A stretch of DNA of 64,000 bases from Paenibacillus timonensis (GCF_009725205.1 NZ_WNZY01000011.1:1-64000); one strand, 5' to 3'; shown: positions 17,216 through 25,231, numbered from the stretch's first letter. Notes: generated from the sequence alone by a model not told the origin. Made by a program: numbers and translations.

Positions 17216-18424
17216 ATGAGCATTCAATCACAGCGTGCTGAGCAACCGGATAAAACGATGACGTCGTATTTGGCCCCGCGGGTCCGGGAGATTCAACCCT
17301 CCGGCATCCGCCGTTTCTTCGACCTGGCAAGCGGAAGCAAGGATATTATCACGTTAGGCGTAGGAGAACCGGATTTTATTACGCCATGGCATGTGCGGGA
17401 GGCCTGCGTGTACTCGCTGGAACGCGGATATACGAGCTACACGTCTAACGCGGGAACGCCTGAGCTTCGGGAAGCGATCGCCGAATACTTGGATACGAGT
17501 TATCACGTGAAATACAATCCCAAAGATGAAATTCTCGTTACGGTTGGCGGCAGCGAGGCAATCGATCTTGCGCTGCGGGCGTTGATCGAACCGGGCGACG
17601 AAATTCTCGTTCCGGTGCCTTGCTATATCTCCTATTCGCCGATCGCTTCGATCGGGGGAGGAGTGCCGGTTGAAATCGAGACTTATGCCCGCCACGAATT
17701 CAAGCTGCAAGCTGAAGACCTTAAGGCGAAAATCACGCCCAAGTCGAAGGTTCTTATTTTAAATTATCCGAGCAACCCGACAGGCGGTATTATGACCTAC
17801 GAGGATTGGCTGCCGATCGCCAAACTCGTGGAGGAGCATGATCTAATCGTCATTTCGGACGAAATCTATTCGGAACTAACCTACGGGCAGAAGCATGTCT
17901 GCTTCGCTTCGATTCCGGGGATGAGAGACCGGACGATTCTCGTCAACGGTTTTTCCAAGGCATTTGCCATGACCGGTTGGAGAATGGGGTATGCCTGCGG
18001 CCATCCTGATCTGATCTATGCGATGCTGAAAATTCACCAATACACGGTGATGTGCGCTCCGGTTATGGGGCAAGTCGCCGCACTCGAAGCGCTTAAGAAC
18101 GGGCTTCCGGATAAAGACCAGATGGTAGAGTCCTATAACCAGCGCCGTCGGTTGATCGTCCAGGGCTTGCGCGATATCGGGCTCGAATGCCATGAACCGC
18201 AAGGGGCGTTCTACGCTTTCCCGAGCATCGCCTCAACGGGACTGAGCTCGGAGGAATTCGCCCAACGTTTACTGCTTGAGGCCAAGGTCGCAGCGGTTCC
18301 GGGCAACGTCTTCGGCGCCGGCGGGGAAGGGTTCCTTCGCTGCTCCTATGCGACGGGAGTGAACCAACTGAACGAAGCCCTTAATCGTATGGAGCAATTT
18401 GTCCATAAATTGAAACAAGGCTGA
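17216..18424 (+). CDS. alaT: PLP-dependent class I/II aminotransferase, probable alanine transaminase
   Basis: A 402-residue fold-type I aminotransferase. The PLP-binding lysine lies in VNGFSKAFAMTGWRMGY (Lys248); NYPSNPTGG and ISDEIYSEL are the usual cofactor-binding segments; an arginine near the end (LRCSYATG) would bind the substrate carboxylate. It is cotranscribed with the Lrp-type regulator, like alaRT. Other amino-acid specificities (PatA-type) cannot be excluded by sequence. AAAGGAAG lies upstream of ATG 17216. No clear terminator follows before the next promoter. Confidence 0.88.
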   Translation: MSIQSQRAEQPDKTMTSYLAPRVREIQPSGIRRFFDLASGSKDIITLGVGEPDFITPWHVREACVYSLERGYTSYTSNAGTPELREAIAEYLDTSYHVKYNPKDEILVTVGGSEAIDLALRALIEPGDEILVPVPCYISYSPIASIGGGVPVEIETYARHEFKLQAEDLKAKITPKSKVLILNYPSNPTGGIMTYEDWLPIAKLVEEHDLIVISDEIYSELTYGQKHVCFASIPGMRDRTILVNGFSKAFAMTGWRMGYACGHPDLIYAMLKIHQYTVMCAPVMGQVAALEALKNGLPDKDQMVESYNQRRRLIVQGLRDIGLECHEPQGAFYAFPSIASTGLSSEEFAQRLLLEAKVAAVPGNVFGAGGEGFLRCSYATGVNQLNEALNRMEQFVHKLKQG

Positions 18425-18491
18425 TTCGCTGACGATAAAACTCGAAAACCCTCGGAATTTGGAGTTAATTAACATTTCTTTCATTTTCTAA

Positions 18492-18521
18492 TTGATTTAA
18501 GTTTTATATACATGGTATAAT
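18492..18521 (+). promoter_or_regulatory. Promoter of the Spo0E-like gene
   Basis: TTGATT at 18492-18497, 18 bp, TATAAT at 18516-18521, followed 30 bp later by the ribosome site AGGGAGGG. Confidence 0.7.
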
Positions 18522-18565
18522 TTGATTTTGGAAGAAGGTTTTAGTTTCTCAGGGAGGGATTTCTT

Positions 18566-18841
18566 TTGCGCGGTGAGTACAACTTGCCATACGATAATGC
18601 TCTAATCGCTGAAGGCCGCGACATGCACCCATGGATGGATCATGAGGATCGGCCGCATTCACCGCAAGCCGTAACGCTGGAGGACGAAATTCACTTGCTG
18701 CGCAGCAAGATGGAACGGCTCTTCCTGCAGGAAAAATCCTTTACATCGGATATTGTGATTGAAATCAGCAGCTTATTGGACCTAAAGATCAATGAATTCA
18801 TGAAAACGATGAAATCCAATCCAAAATCAAATAGACGATAA
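18566..18841 (+). CDS. Spo0E-family aspartyl-phosphate phosphatase-like protein
   Basis: A 91-residue protein. The C-terminal half (about 41-80) has two helices, LEDEIHLLRSKMERLF and SDIVIEISSLLDLKINEFM. The second carries S-x-x-L-D, the signature of Spo0E-like phosphatases that remove phosphate from Spo0A. The N-terminal 40 residues (MRGEYNLPYDNALIAEGRD, H/D-rich) are an extension not usual for the family. Start: TTG 18566, with AGGGAGGG 7 nt upstream. It has its own promoter and terminator. It probably delays sporulation (family inference). Confidence 0.8.
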   Translation: MRGEYNLPYDNALIAEGRDMHPWMDHEDRPHSPQAVTLEDEIHLLRSKMERLFLQEKSFTSDIVIEISSLLDLKINEFMKTMKSNPKSNRR

Positions 18842-18861
18842 CCTGTCTTTATCACTTGGAA

Positions 18862-18887
18862 GGGGACCCGCATGCGGGTCCCCTTTT
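18862..18887 (+). terminator. Rho-independent terminator
   Basis: Perfect 10-bp stem GGGGACCCGC / GCGGGTCCCC, loop AT, then TTTT. Confidence 0.9.
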
Positions 18888-18968
18888 GCGGTTCCAGTAG
18901 TTCCATGACCAGCCGGGCTGCGATTTATGGTAAGATGGTACGAGAGTATGCCACGGGGAGGAATTTGA

Positions 18969-19535
18969 ATGTCGATATATACGCGCTCCGGTGATCAGGG
19001 TCAGACCTCGGTCATCGGCGGTAGAGTGACTAAAGACGATGCGCAGGTGGAGGCTTACGGTACGATCGATGAGCTCAATAGTTTTGTTGGCCAAGCGGTC
19101 TGTTTGTCGGACGAGGAAACCTTTGGTGAGCTTCACGAGCAGTTGCTGCAAATTCAACAGGAATTGTTCGACTGCGGCTCCGATCTTGCGTACGTGAAGT
19201 TGTCGGAAAGCCGCTATAAGGTCACGTCGGAGTTGGCGGAGCAATTGGAGGCCTGGATCGATCGGTATGAGTTGGAGAATCCGCCGCTGGAGAAGTTTAT
19301 TTTGCCGGGCGGAACACCGTTGGCTGCGGTCCTTCACATTTGTCGAACGGTATGTCGCCGCGCGGAACGGGGGGTGGTCACGTTGGGTAAGAGCAAGGAG
19401 ATCAATGCCGAGGTACTGAAATATCTGAATCGCTTATCGGACTATTTCTTCGCAGCGGCCCGTAACGCCAATCACCGTGCCAAGGTTGCGGATATCGAAT
19501 ACGTGCGGAGCGGGAAGGTGTTTGGCAACAAGTGA
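18969..19535 (+). CDS. Cob(I)alamin adenosyltransferase, PduO type
   Basis: A 188-residue PduO-type enzyme that makes adenosylcobalamin from cob(I)alamin and ATP. The N-terminal ATP motif is MSIYTRSGDQGQTSVIGG, the helix-bundle core has GTIDELNSFVGQA, and the conserved C-terminal stretch is CRTVCRRAERGVV with YLNRLSDYFFAAAR. No other cobalamin gene is in the window, so it may serve salvage. Its last codons overlap the start of the pseudouridine synthase gene by 4 bp (GTGA), so the two are translationally coupled. Confidence 0.93.
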   Translation: MSIYTRSGDQGQTSVIGGRVTKDDAQVEAYGTIDELNSFVGQAVCLSDEETFGELHEQLLQIQQELFDCGSDLAYVKLSESRYKVTSELAEQLEAWIDRYELENPPLEKFILPGGTPLAAVLHICRTVCRRAERGVVTLGKSKEINAEVLKYLNRLSDYFFAAARNANHRAKVADIEYVRSGKVFGNK

Positions 19536-20515
19536 GATCCGAGTATTATGATCCGATTGAATATCAAGTGCCTGCCACGGAAGAAGGGTGGACGGTCAAA
19601 ACCGTACTCCAGCGCCGGTTAGGCGTATCTCGGAAGCTGCTGTCCCGGATTAAGTTGACGGAGCGCGGAGTGATGCTGAATGGGGAGCGGGTATTCATCA
19701 GCGTTCCGGTCAAAGCCGGAGACACAGTGAGCGTATCGCTGGAGAAGGAAACGTCCACCGATATCCTGCCAGAGCCGATCCCGTTTGACATTGTGTACGA
19801 AGACGAAGCGCTGCTCATTGTGGATAAGGCGGCAGGAGTGATCGTGCATCCGACGCATGGCCACTATACGGGTACGCTGGCGAACGGCGTCGTGCACTAT
19901 TGGCAGGAGAAAGGCGCGAAGTTCCGGTTTCGTCCGGTGCATCGGCTGGATCAGGAGACAAGCGGCTTGATCGCCATTGCCAAAAATGCGTATGTGCACC
20001 AACATATTTCCGAGCAGTTGATCGCCGGTGAGGTAACCAAGAAATATACGGCACTGGTGCACGGCTGTCCGTCGGTGCCGGAAGGGATGATCGACGGTCC
20101 GATTGACCGCGATCCGGAGGAACCTCATCGCCGGATCGTGACCCCGTCGGGTTATCCGGCGCTGACCTATTATAAGGTGGCGGAAGCGTATGCGGAGGGA
20201 GCACGGGCCGAGCTACGCCTCGGCACCGGTCGGACGCATCAGATCCGCGTGCATATGACGTCGATCGGCCATCCGCTGATCGGCGATAAGTTCTACGGGC
20301 TGCCGGGCCTCGCAGAACTGCCGGAGCCTGCGCGCGAGGCGATCGCACGTTTAGACGGAGCCATCGGACGTCAGGCGCTGCATGCCTCGGAGCTAGGCTT
20401 TCGCCATCCGCTTACCGGTGAAGCGTTGACCTTTGAGTCGAAGCTGCCCGCGGATATGCGGAAGCTCGAGGAGCTTCTGCGCGGAGACAGATTATTTTTT
20501 TCTGCAAATGATTAG
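19532..20515 (+). CDS. RluA-family pseudouridine synthase (RluD-like)
   Basis: A 327-residue protein with an N-terminal S4 RNA-binding domain (residues about 17-80, KLLSRIKLTERGVMLNGERV) and an RluA catalytic domain with HRLDQETSGLIAIAKN (the Asp is the nucleophile). RTHQIRVHMTSIGHPLIGDKFYG is the second family signature. It isomerises uridines in 23S rRNA; the exact site is not known from sequence. The GTG start at 19532 overlaps the preceding stop. Confidence 0.93.
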   Translation: MRSEYYDPIEYQVPATEEGWTVKTVLQRRLGVSRKLLSRIKLTERGVMLNGERVFISVPVKAGDTVSVSLEKETSTDILPEPIPFDIVYEDEALLIVDKAAGVIVHPTHGHYTGTLANGVVHYWQEKGAKFRFRPVHRLDQETSGLIAIAKNAYVHQHISEQLIAGEVTKKYTALVHGCPSVPEGMIDGPIDRDPEEPHRRIVTPSGYPALTYYKVAEAYAEGARAELRLGTGRTHQIRVHMTSIGHPLIGDKFYGLPGLAELPEPAREAIARLDGAIGRQALHASELGFRHPLTGEALTFESKLPADMRKLEELLRGDRLFFSAND

Positions 20516-20528
20516 GAGGAATACCAAC

Positions 20529-20891
20529 GTGAGCAAGTTGACTGTATATCATTATCCGCCATGCGGGACTTGCCGAAATGCGATTAAATCGCTACAGTCC
20601 AAAGGGCATGAATTGGAGTTACATCATATCAAGGAAACGCCGCCTAGCGCCTCTGAATTGGATGATTTGGTGAAGCAGAGCGGGTTGGAATTGAAGAAGT
20701 TTTTTAATACCAGCGGCGAGGTTTACAAGGAATTAGGCTTGAAGGACAAGCTGGCGGGGATGACGCGGGAAGAACAGCTTGCGCTGCTGTCCTCGAACGG
20801 GATGCTGATTAAACGCCCGATCGTGACTGATGGCAAGAATGTGACCGTCGGGTACAAGGAAGAAACCTACGAGCAGGTTTGGAGCAAATAA
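20529..20891 (+). CDS. Spx/ArsC-family protein (YusI-like)
   Basis: A 120-residue thioredoxin-fold protein. It starts MSKLTVYHYPPCGTCRNAIK, where CGTC is a C-x-x-C redox pair at the Spx/ArsC active-site loop. Later segments IKETPPSASELDDLVKQSG and KRPIVTDGKNVTVGYKEE are typical of YusI-type arsenate-reductase-like proteins. It lacks the Spx residues that bind RNA polymerase, as far as can be judged. GTG 20529 is used because TAGGAGGA lies 9 nt upstream. It is 13 bp from the preceding gene. Confidence 0.87.
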   Translation: MSKLTVYHYPPCGTCRNAIKSLQSKGHELELHHIKETPPSASELDDLVKQSGLELKKFFNTSGEVYKELGLKDKLAGMTREEQLALLSSNGMLIKRPIVTDGKNVTVGYKEETYEQVWSK

Positions 20892-20922
20892 ATTCTGAAG
20901 AGAAAGGTGGCTTGGGATTATC

Positions 20923-21810
20923 GTGAATTTGGTGCAAAGCAGTAAAGATACGATTCTGCTGGTGGACGGCATGGCGCTGATGTTCCGTGCTTTTTACGCT
21001 TCGGCTGCCACGGGATATATCCGCCGCACGAAGGCGGGCATTCCAACCAATGCGGTGTATGGGTTTATGCGGTATTTTTGGGATGCCGTACAGAAGTTTG
21101 GGCCGACGCATATCGCCTGCTGCTGGGATTTGGGAAGCAAAACGTTCCGGACGGAGCAATTCTCCGACTATAAGGGCAATCGTTCGGATGCCCCGGAGGA
21201 GTTGATCCCGCAGTTTTCGATGATCCGCGAGGTGATGGACAGCTTGGGCATTCCGAATGTCAGCTCGCCGGGCTTCGAGGCGGATGATTGCATCGGGACG
21301 TTGTCTTCCCGTTTTGGTCAGGAGATGGACGTGCTGGTGCTGACGGGCGATCACGACATGCTGCAGCTGGTTAGTGACCGGACGAGCGTGATCATCATGA
21401 AGAAAGGCCACGGCAATTACATGGTGTATACGCCGGAGGCCTTGATGGAGGAGAAGCAGTTAACGCCCGGACAGATCGTAGATCTGAAGGGCTTGATGGG
21501 GGATACGAGCGACAACTATCCGGGCGTGCGTGGCATCGGCGAGAAAACAGCCCTGAAGCTGGTGCAGGAGCACGGCTCGGTGGAAGGGATCCTGGCCAAC
21601 CTGGATCAGCTCTCCAAATCGATCCGCGCCAAAATCGAAGCCGATCTCGACATGCTGCATCTCTCCCGGCAATTGGCCACCATCCGCTGCGACATCGAAT
21701 TGGAGTGTGCGGTAGAAGCCTGCCGGCTCGAGTTGAACGCAGCGCAAGTGGTCTCCAAGTTCGAGGAGTTGGAGATGGCCAGCGTCAGCGCCTGGATGGG
21801 CGTTGTATAG
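20923..21810 (+). CDS. ypcP: 5'-3' exonuclease, YpcP/ExoIX type
   Basis: A 295-residue flap-endonuclease-type nuclease that corresponds to the N-terminal nuclease of DNA polymerase I without the polymerase. Metal-ligand acidic motifs are visible: LLVDGMALMFRAF, SPGFEADDCIGTL, LTGDHDMLQLV, and the helix-3-turn-helix GLMGDTSDNYPGVRGIGEKTA. It processes Okazaki-fragment flaps and repair intermediates (family knowledge). GTG start with AGAAAGGTGG upstream. It is the fourth gene of the run starting at 18969. Confidence 0.92.
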   Translation: MNLVQSSKDTILLVDGMALMFRAFYASAATGYIRRTKAGIPTNAVYGFMRYFWDAVQKFGPTHIACCWDLGSKTFRTEQFSDYKGNRSDAPEELIPQFSMIREVMDSLGIPNVSSPGFEADDCIGTLSSRFGQEMDVLVLTGDHDMLQLVSDRTSVIIMKKGHGNYMVYTPEALMEEKQLTPGQIVDLKGLMGDTSDNYPGVRGIGEKTALKLVQEHGSVEGILANLDQLSKSIRAKIEADLDMLHLSRQLATIRCDIELECAVEACRLELNAAQVVSKFEELEMASVSAWMGVV

Positions 21811-21816
21811 GGAGGT

Positions 21817-21897
21817 TTCATCCAACCTTCTCGGTGCTGAAAAGCCGGTTTCACGGAAGTGATTCGAGAAGTTTTTTTGACATCGAATCTTGAATTC
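21817..21897 (-). repeat. MITE-like repeat, junction of two partial copies
   Basis: TTCATCCAACCTTCTCGGTG and, 45 bp on, GACATCGAATCTTGAATTCA match the right end and the middle of the 2983-3150 element but in junction order, as if the tail of one copy and the head of the next were left. It fills the gap between two convergent genes. Confidence 0.65.
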
Positions 21898-21903
21898 ATC
21901 CCT

Positions 21904-22206
21904 TTAATCCGTGAAGTAAGGTTCACCTAGGACTTGGTACAGGAACGTGCGCAGCTCGGAACCTTCCTCTTCGGTCAGGTTATAAATATGCTCGAGGTAA
22001 CCTTCCTCGTCCAAATCGTCGGTGCCAAGAATGGCCGTGCGTCCGTTATGCAGGTCGGTGACCAGCTTCTTGCCATAAAAACGATTGGTGGTCGTGACCG
22101 CGAGGTCAAAGCGTTTCAGGGATCCTCCGATAAAGGTAACGAATCGGGTCGAGGTGCTTTCGGTGCTGTCGGACAGGAAATCGAGTTCTTGATGCGGGTC
22201 GCTCAT
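21904..22206 (-). CDS. DUF3055-like small protein
   Basis: A 100-residue protein, MSDPHQELDFLSDSTESTST... The core has TRFVTFIGGSLKRFDLAVT, YGKKLVTDLHNGRTAILGTDD, and an acidic C-terminal helix region ending VLGEPYFTD. This resembles the SAV0927/DUF3055 family of Firmicutes, whose role is unknown. The ATG at 22206 has AAGGAGG 9 nt upstream on the minus strand; the longer frame to 22308 lacks a ribosome site. Confidence 0.75.
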   Translation of the reverse strand: MSDPHQELDFLSDSTESTSTRFVTFIGGSLKRFDLAVTTTNRFYGKKLVTDLHNGRTAILGTDDLDEEGYLEHIYNLTEEEGSELRTFLYQVLGEPYFTD

Positions 22207-22288
22207 TCTGTATGCCTCCTTGAATTGGGAATGTCTCTCGCTATTATACCGGAAAACGTGAAGCGATGGGACAATGAAAAAATCCGCA

Positions 22289-22316
22289 TTGACAGCTTGG
22301 TTAAACATGGTATTAT
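22289..22316 (+). promoter_or_regulatory. Strong promoter leading into a short terminated leader
   Basis: TTGACA at 22289-22294, 16 bp, TATTAT at 22311-22316. Transcription would start near 22323 and meet a terminator at 22343-22383 after only about 60 nt. Confidence 0.7.
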
Positions 22317-22342
22317 TAGGGATAACAGGTTACGTTTGGGGG

Positions 22343-22383
22343 AAGCACCTCTTTTGCGAAATTCGCGGAAGAGGTGCTTTTTT
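22343..22383 (+). terminator. Terminator in the leader of the HRDC gene
   Basis: AAGCACCTCTT, loop with an inner GCGAA-att-CGC, AAGAGGTGCTT, then TTTT. It lies upstream of the HRDC gene and directly after a consensus promoter, so it is either an attenuator or the end of a roughly 60-nt RNA. Confidence 0.85.
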
Positions 22384-22444
22384 GCGTTTGCGGTTCATGT
22401 AAGATACTCCTTCGTAGCTGAAATTTTAAGGAGGCGACAGGTTG

Positions 22445-23449
22445 ATGCGAATCGTATTTTTAAACAGTTTGGAGAAGAAGGATAGCGGGGCCATGATCCA
22501 GGGGGCGCAGGTGTGGATTGGAGAGGAGGAAGGCGTTTGGCGGATGGGCTGGAATGAGCTGTTGGCTGACGGCCAGAGTGAAGATCTGTGGTATGAAGGG
22601 TCATCCTGGTCGGAGATGCTGCATGTTTATCGCCATCGATTAGCCGCTAAGCTGGGCGAGGGATTTCGCCCCGTGATGGAAGGCATTTGGGATGAGAGGG
22701 AAGGGGTGACCGGGCGCGGCATGGCGGCGCAGAAGCTGTTTTGCTATAGCGAGTTAAACGGTAACGAGCCGGTTTACAACGAATTGACGGCATGGCGCCG
22801 GAAGAAAGCTTCAGCGGAACGCAAAGCGCCTTATCTGATTGCCAGCAACCGATTGTTGCGGATGATCAGCGTATTTTTGCCGCAAACGGCGGATGAACTG
22901 CTGCAGTTGCCGGGTGTCGGGGAGAACAAAGCCGGCGAATACGGCGCTGAGCTGCTCGAAATCACGAAAGCGGTGGAGCGGAAGCGGACGTTCCCGCTGG
23001 ATTGGGTCGAGCAGGAGATTGATGGCGAGGTATTCCGTACCTGGCTGTATAAACAGAAGGAAGTCAAATACCGGGCCGAGATGGAGAAGTTCAGCATCCG
23101 GCGGGCTGCGCTGGAGGCGTTGGCGGAAGGGCTAAAGGTGGAGGATATTTGCATGCGGACGGGCATTGAGCGGCGGGATGCGGTCGAGTTACTGGAGAAT
23201 TTGGAGAAGGAGGGCTACAACACCGATGATTTGGTGAGTGCAGAGCTAGAAGAGATGTCTGAAGCTGAGCAACAGGCCGTTTGGCATGCTTACGAAGAGC
23301 TGGGTGATGCACTCCTGAAGCCGGTCTTGCACAAAGTGTACGGGACCGAAGCCGCAGAAGGCAGCAGTCTCGATACGTTATATGAACGATTGCGCCTGAT
23401 TCGCATCCGGTACCGCCGCCAGCGGGAGAGCGCTCGGCACGCGGGGTAA
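22445..23449 (+). CDS. HRDC-domain protein with C-terminal RQC/HTH-like region
   Basis: A 334-residue protein. The N-terminal 100 residues (MRIVFLNSLEKKDSGAMIQG) are of unknown fold. Residues about 108-180 form an HRDC domain (YNELTAWRRKKASAERKAPY, LLQLPGVGENKAGEYG), as at the C-terminus of RecQ helicases. A helix-turn-helix-like segment follows (about 215-265). No helicase motifs are present, so it is a stand-alone nucleic-acid-binding module. ATG 22445 (AAGGAGG 10 nt upstream) is chosen over TTG 22442. It is preceded by the promoter-terminator cassette at 22289-22383. Confidence 0.8.
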   Translation: MRIVFLNSLEKKDSGAMIQGAQVWIGEEEGVWRMGWNELLADGQSEDLWYEGSSWSEMLHVYRHRLAAKLGEGFRPVMEGIWDEREGVTGRGMAAQKLFCYSELNGNEPVYNELTAWRRKKASAERKAPYLIASNRLLRMISVFLPQTADELLQLPGVGENKAGEYGAELLEITKAVERKRTFPLDWVEQEIDGEVFRTWLYKQKEVKYRAEMEKFSIRRAALEALAEGLKVEDICMRTGIERRDAVELLENLEKEGYNTDDLVSAELEEMSEAEQQAVWHAYEELGDALLKPVLHKVYGTEAAEGSSLDTLYERLRLIRIRYRRQRESARHAG

Positions 23450-23460
23450 AACGGCGGAAA

Positions 23461-23540
23461 CAGCAGTAACGCCAGTAACAGCAGTAAAAGTAGCTGGAGC
23501 AGTAAGAACGGAGTATAGCAGTAGAGACGGTAAAGGCAAC
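23461..23540. repeat. Degenerate GCAGTAA repeats
   Basis: The 3' flank of the HRDC gene contains about six imperfect copies of (A/G)CAGTAA. No longer unit or hairpin is seen. Confidence 0.4.
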
Positions 23541-23588
23541 TGCCTGAGGACCTACTCGAGCTTTAGCCGGAGGGTTGAGCCCTCCTTC

Positions 23589-23630
23589 GGCCGAATGAAC
23601 TGTAAAAGTGCAGTTCGTTCGGCCGTTTTT
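23589..23630 (+). terminator. Terminator of the HRDC gene, also unit 1 of a repeat array
   Basis: GGCCGAATGAACTG, loop taaaagtg, CAGTTCGTTCGGCC, then GTTTTTG: a 14-bp stem. Its inner part is the first unit of the four-unit array that continues to 23783. Confidence 0.8.
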
Positions 23631-23783
23631 GTCGCTAAAACACAAATGAACTGCAAAAATGCAGTTCATTTGTGGGGGATATAAGGAAAAATACATATTT
23701 ATCCCGAAATCAACTGCATTTTTGCAGCTGAAAGGCACAATCTGAGTATTTTGTGGCGAAATAACTGCACTTTTGCATTTCAG
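23593..23783. repeat. Four-unit palindromic array (AACTGCA family)
   Basis: Four units around AACTGCA-n-TTTTGCAGTT lie at about 23593-23620, 23641-23674, 23707-23734 and 23759-23783. Unit 2 is a perfect 15-bp stem (CACAAATGAACTGCA / TGCAGTTCATTTGTG). Units 1 and 2 carry A-runs at the centre; units 3 and 4 carry T-runs, i.e. are inverted. Core-to-core spacing is about 51, 64 and 51 bp. This region between the HRDC and corA genes has no credible ORF. Confidence 0.8.
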
Positions 23784-23802
23784 ATACGTCCACTCATCCA
23801 TC

Positions 23803-23840
23803 GAAAAAGGCCAACGAGGACTTATCGTCCAAGTTGGCCT
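23803..23840 (-). terminator. Terminator of corA
   Basis: On the minus strand AGGCCAAC ... GTTGGCCT followed by TTTTTC, 25 bp after the corA stop. Confidence 0.85.
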
Positions 23841-23864
23841 CATGGTTCAAATGTGTACGTTCCT

Positions 23865-24800
23865 CTAAATCCAATCCCTTTTCCGGAATATATAAAACAT
23901 CCCTAAACCCAAGGCAAGCATGATGCCGAGGACGATAAAGTAGCCGTACTGCGAATGCAGCTCCGGCATATGGTCGAAGTTCATACCGTAGATGCCGGTA
24001 ATCAGAGTTAACGGGATGAAGATCGTTGTAATCGCGGTAAACACGCGCATGATTTCGTTGGCTCGGTTAGCGATGGCGGCCTGGTAGGCCTCGCGTAAGT
24101 TGCCGACGAGTTCGCGGAACGTATCGAAGTTCTCGGAGATCTTCACGGCGTTTTCGTAAATGTCGCTGAAATATTTTTGCAACTGGTCGTCGATCAGCCG
24201 GAGGTCTTTCTTGTTCAGAATGTTGATGACTTCCTTCTGCGGCCCAAGCACTTTCTTCAGCCACAGGATTTCGCTTCGTAGCCCGATGATTTCGTTCAGA
24301 TGCGAACGTTTGGTATGCATCAGGATATCTTCTTCCAGCTTCTCGATCTTTACTTCGATCCGGTCGCCGACGGTAAAGTAGTTATCGACCACCAGGTCGA
24401 CCAGCAGGTACAGGAACCGGTCGGGCTCGCTGACCTCCTGTTCCCACAGAATCGGCTTCACGGCGCGAAGCTCGTTAATTTTTTGCTTAGTAACCGTAAT
24501 GATATAATGCCGTCCCAAAAAGAGGTTTAACGCGCGCAGAAAAATTTCTTCATCATCATACCGAATGCTGTTCACCACGATAAAATAGTGGTTATCGTAG
24601 GTTTCGATCTTCGGACGTTGTTCTTCCTCGCTCAAGCAGTCTTCTACAGCCAGATCGTGCAGCGAAAATAAGGGCTGCAGCAGGGCGAGATCATCGACGT
24701 CGGCATCGATCCAGTAGAAGCCTTCTTCCGGAGCGGTGGTCGTCAGTTCCACATCTTCTACAGGGGTAAATACGCCGGCTTGGACATGACGGATTTTCAT
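23865..24800 (-). CDS. corA: CorA-type magnesium/cobalt transporter
   Basis: A 311-residue CorA family channel. It has an N-terminal cytoplasmic domain, long helices (about 150-245), and two C-terminal transmembrane helices, with the signature YGMNFDHMPEL (about 272) after the first. It is pentameric and passes Mg2+ (also Co2+ or Ni2+) into the cell. The ribosome site AAAGGGAG lies 9 nt before the ATG and is the target of a predicted sequestering helix in the leader. The promoter is about 295 nt upstream, so the leader is long and probably regulatory. Confidence 0.94.
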   Translation of the reverse strand: MKIRHVQAGVFTPVEDVELTTTAPEEGFYWIDADVDDLALLQPLFSLHDLAVEDCLSEEEQRPKIETYDNHYFIVVNSIRYDDEEIFLRALNLFLGRHYIITVTKQKINELRAVKPILWEQEVSEPDRFLYLLVDLVVDNYFTVGDRIEVKIEKLEEDILMHTKRSHLNEIIGLRSEILWLKKVLGPQKEVINILNKKDLRLIDDQLQKYFSDIYENAVKISENFDTFRELVGNLREAYQAAIANRANEIMRVFTAITTIFIPLTLITGIYGMNFDHMPELHSQYGYFIVLGIMLALGLGMFYIFRKRDWI

Positions 24801-25095
24801 AAGCTTTCACTCCCTTTCCCCGGGCCTGCCGGCCTGGGATGCTCTTGGTTGAAGCATAGGAAAGGGACCAACCGTGGCTTGCCCGGAACGATGAAAAAGG
24901 CGTTTATGCAAACACCGGGAAAAGAAAGTGCCCTAAGCGTTCCGCAGGCATCCAGCGGGTCGGTTTCCTATGCGATTGGTATTCCTGGGTTGTCCTCTGC
25001 GGACTCGGGTCGCCTTCCATTCTCGGTTTCACCTCGCTATTTTCAGGTTGTTTGAACATTCGTCAAACCCTAGGGCCGTCTGGGCCTAAAGGCAC
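24801..25095 (-). promoter_or_regulatory. Long structured leader of corA, candidate riboswitch acting on translation
   Basis: A leader of about 295 nt. The segment complementary to 24854-24863 can pair perfectly with 24964-24973 (10 bp, GCATAGGAAA type). The overlapping 24859-24867 can instead pair perfectly with 24811-24819 (9 bp), which covers the corA Shine-Dalgarno. The two helices share 24859-24863 and exclude each other. The upstream part (24975-25060) is GC-rich and foldable. The M-box landmark GGTGAGGCTCCT is not present. Confidence 0.65.
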
Positions 25096-25101
25096 TTGTC
25101 T

Positions 25102-25131
25102 AGTATAACGCCAGCGAATGAAATGTTTCAA
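25102..25131 (-). promoter_or_regulatory. corA promoter
   Basis: On the minus strand TTGAAA (25131-25126), 18 bp, TATACT (25107-25102). Confidence 0.6.
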
Positions 25132-25201
25132 CCCAAAAGTATACTATGTGAGCCGGTTCAAAGCGGTCCATGAATATTCGTGTGATTTTTCTCGCAGGTT
25201 C

Positions 25202-25231
25202 TTGACGGAATGCCGCCAGATCCTTTAAAGT
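25202..25231 (+). promoter_or_regulatory. Probable promoter of the met operon
   Basis: TTGACG at 25202-25207, 18 bp, TAAAGT at 25226-25231. The -10 is weak. The riboswitch begins about 55 nt later. Confidence 0.5.

Noticed and set aside
23091-23843. 250-codon minus-strand frame in the HRDC-corA gap
   Set aside because: It runs through the terminators and palindromes of array A and into the HRDC gene; composition is not protein-like and no ribosome site is seen.
24801-25095. Standard Mg2+ M-box riboswitch before corA
   Set aside because: The conserved GGTGAGGCTCCT and GACGCCAATGGG segments are not found; only weak resemblance (AGGTGA, GCTGGATGCC) remains, so the class is left open.
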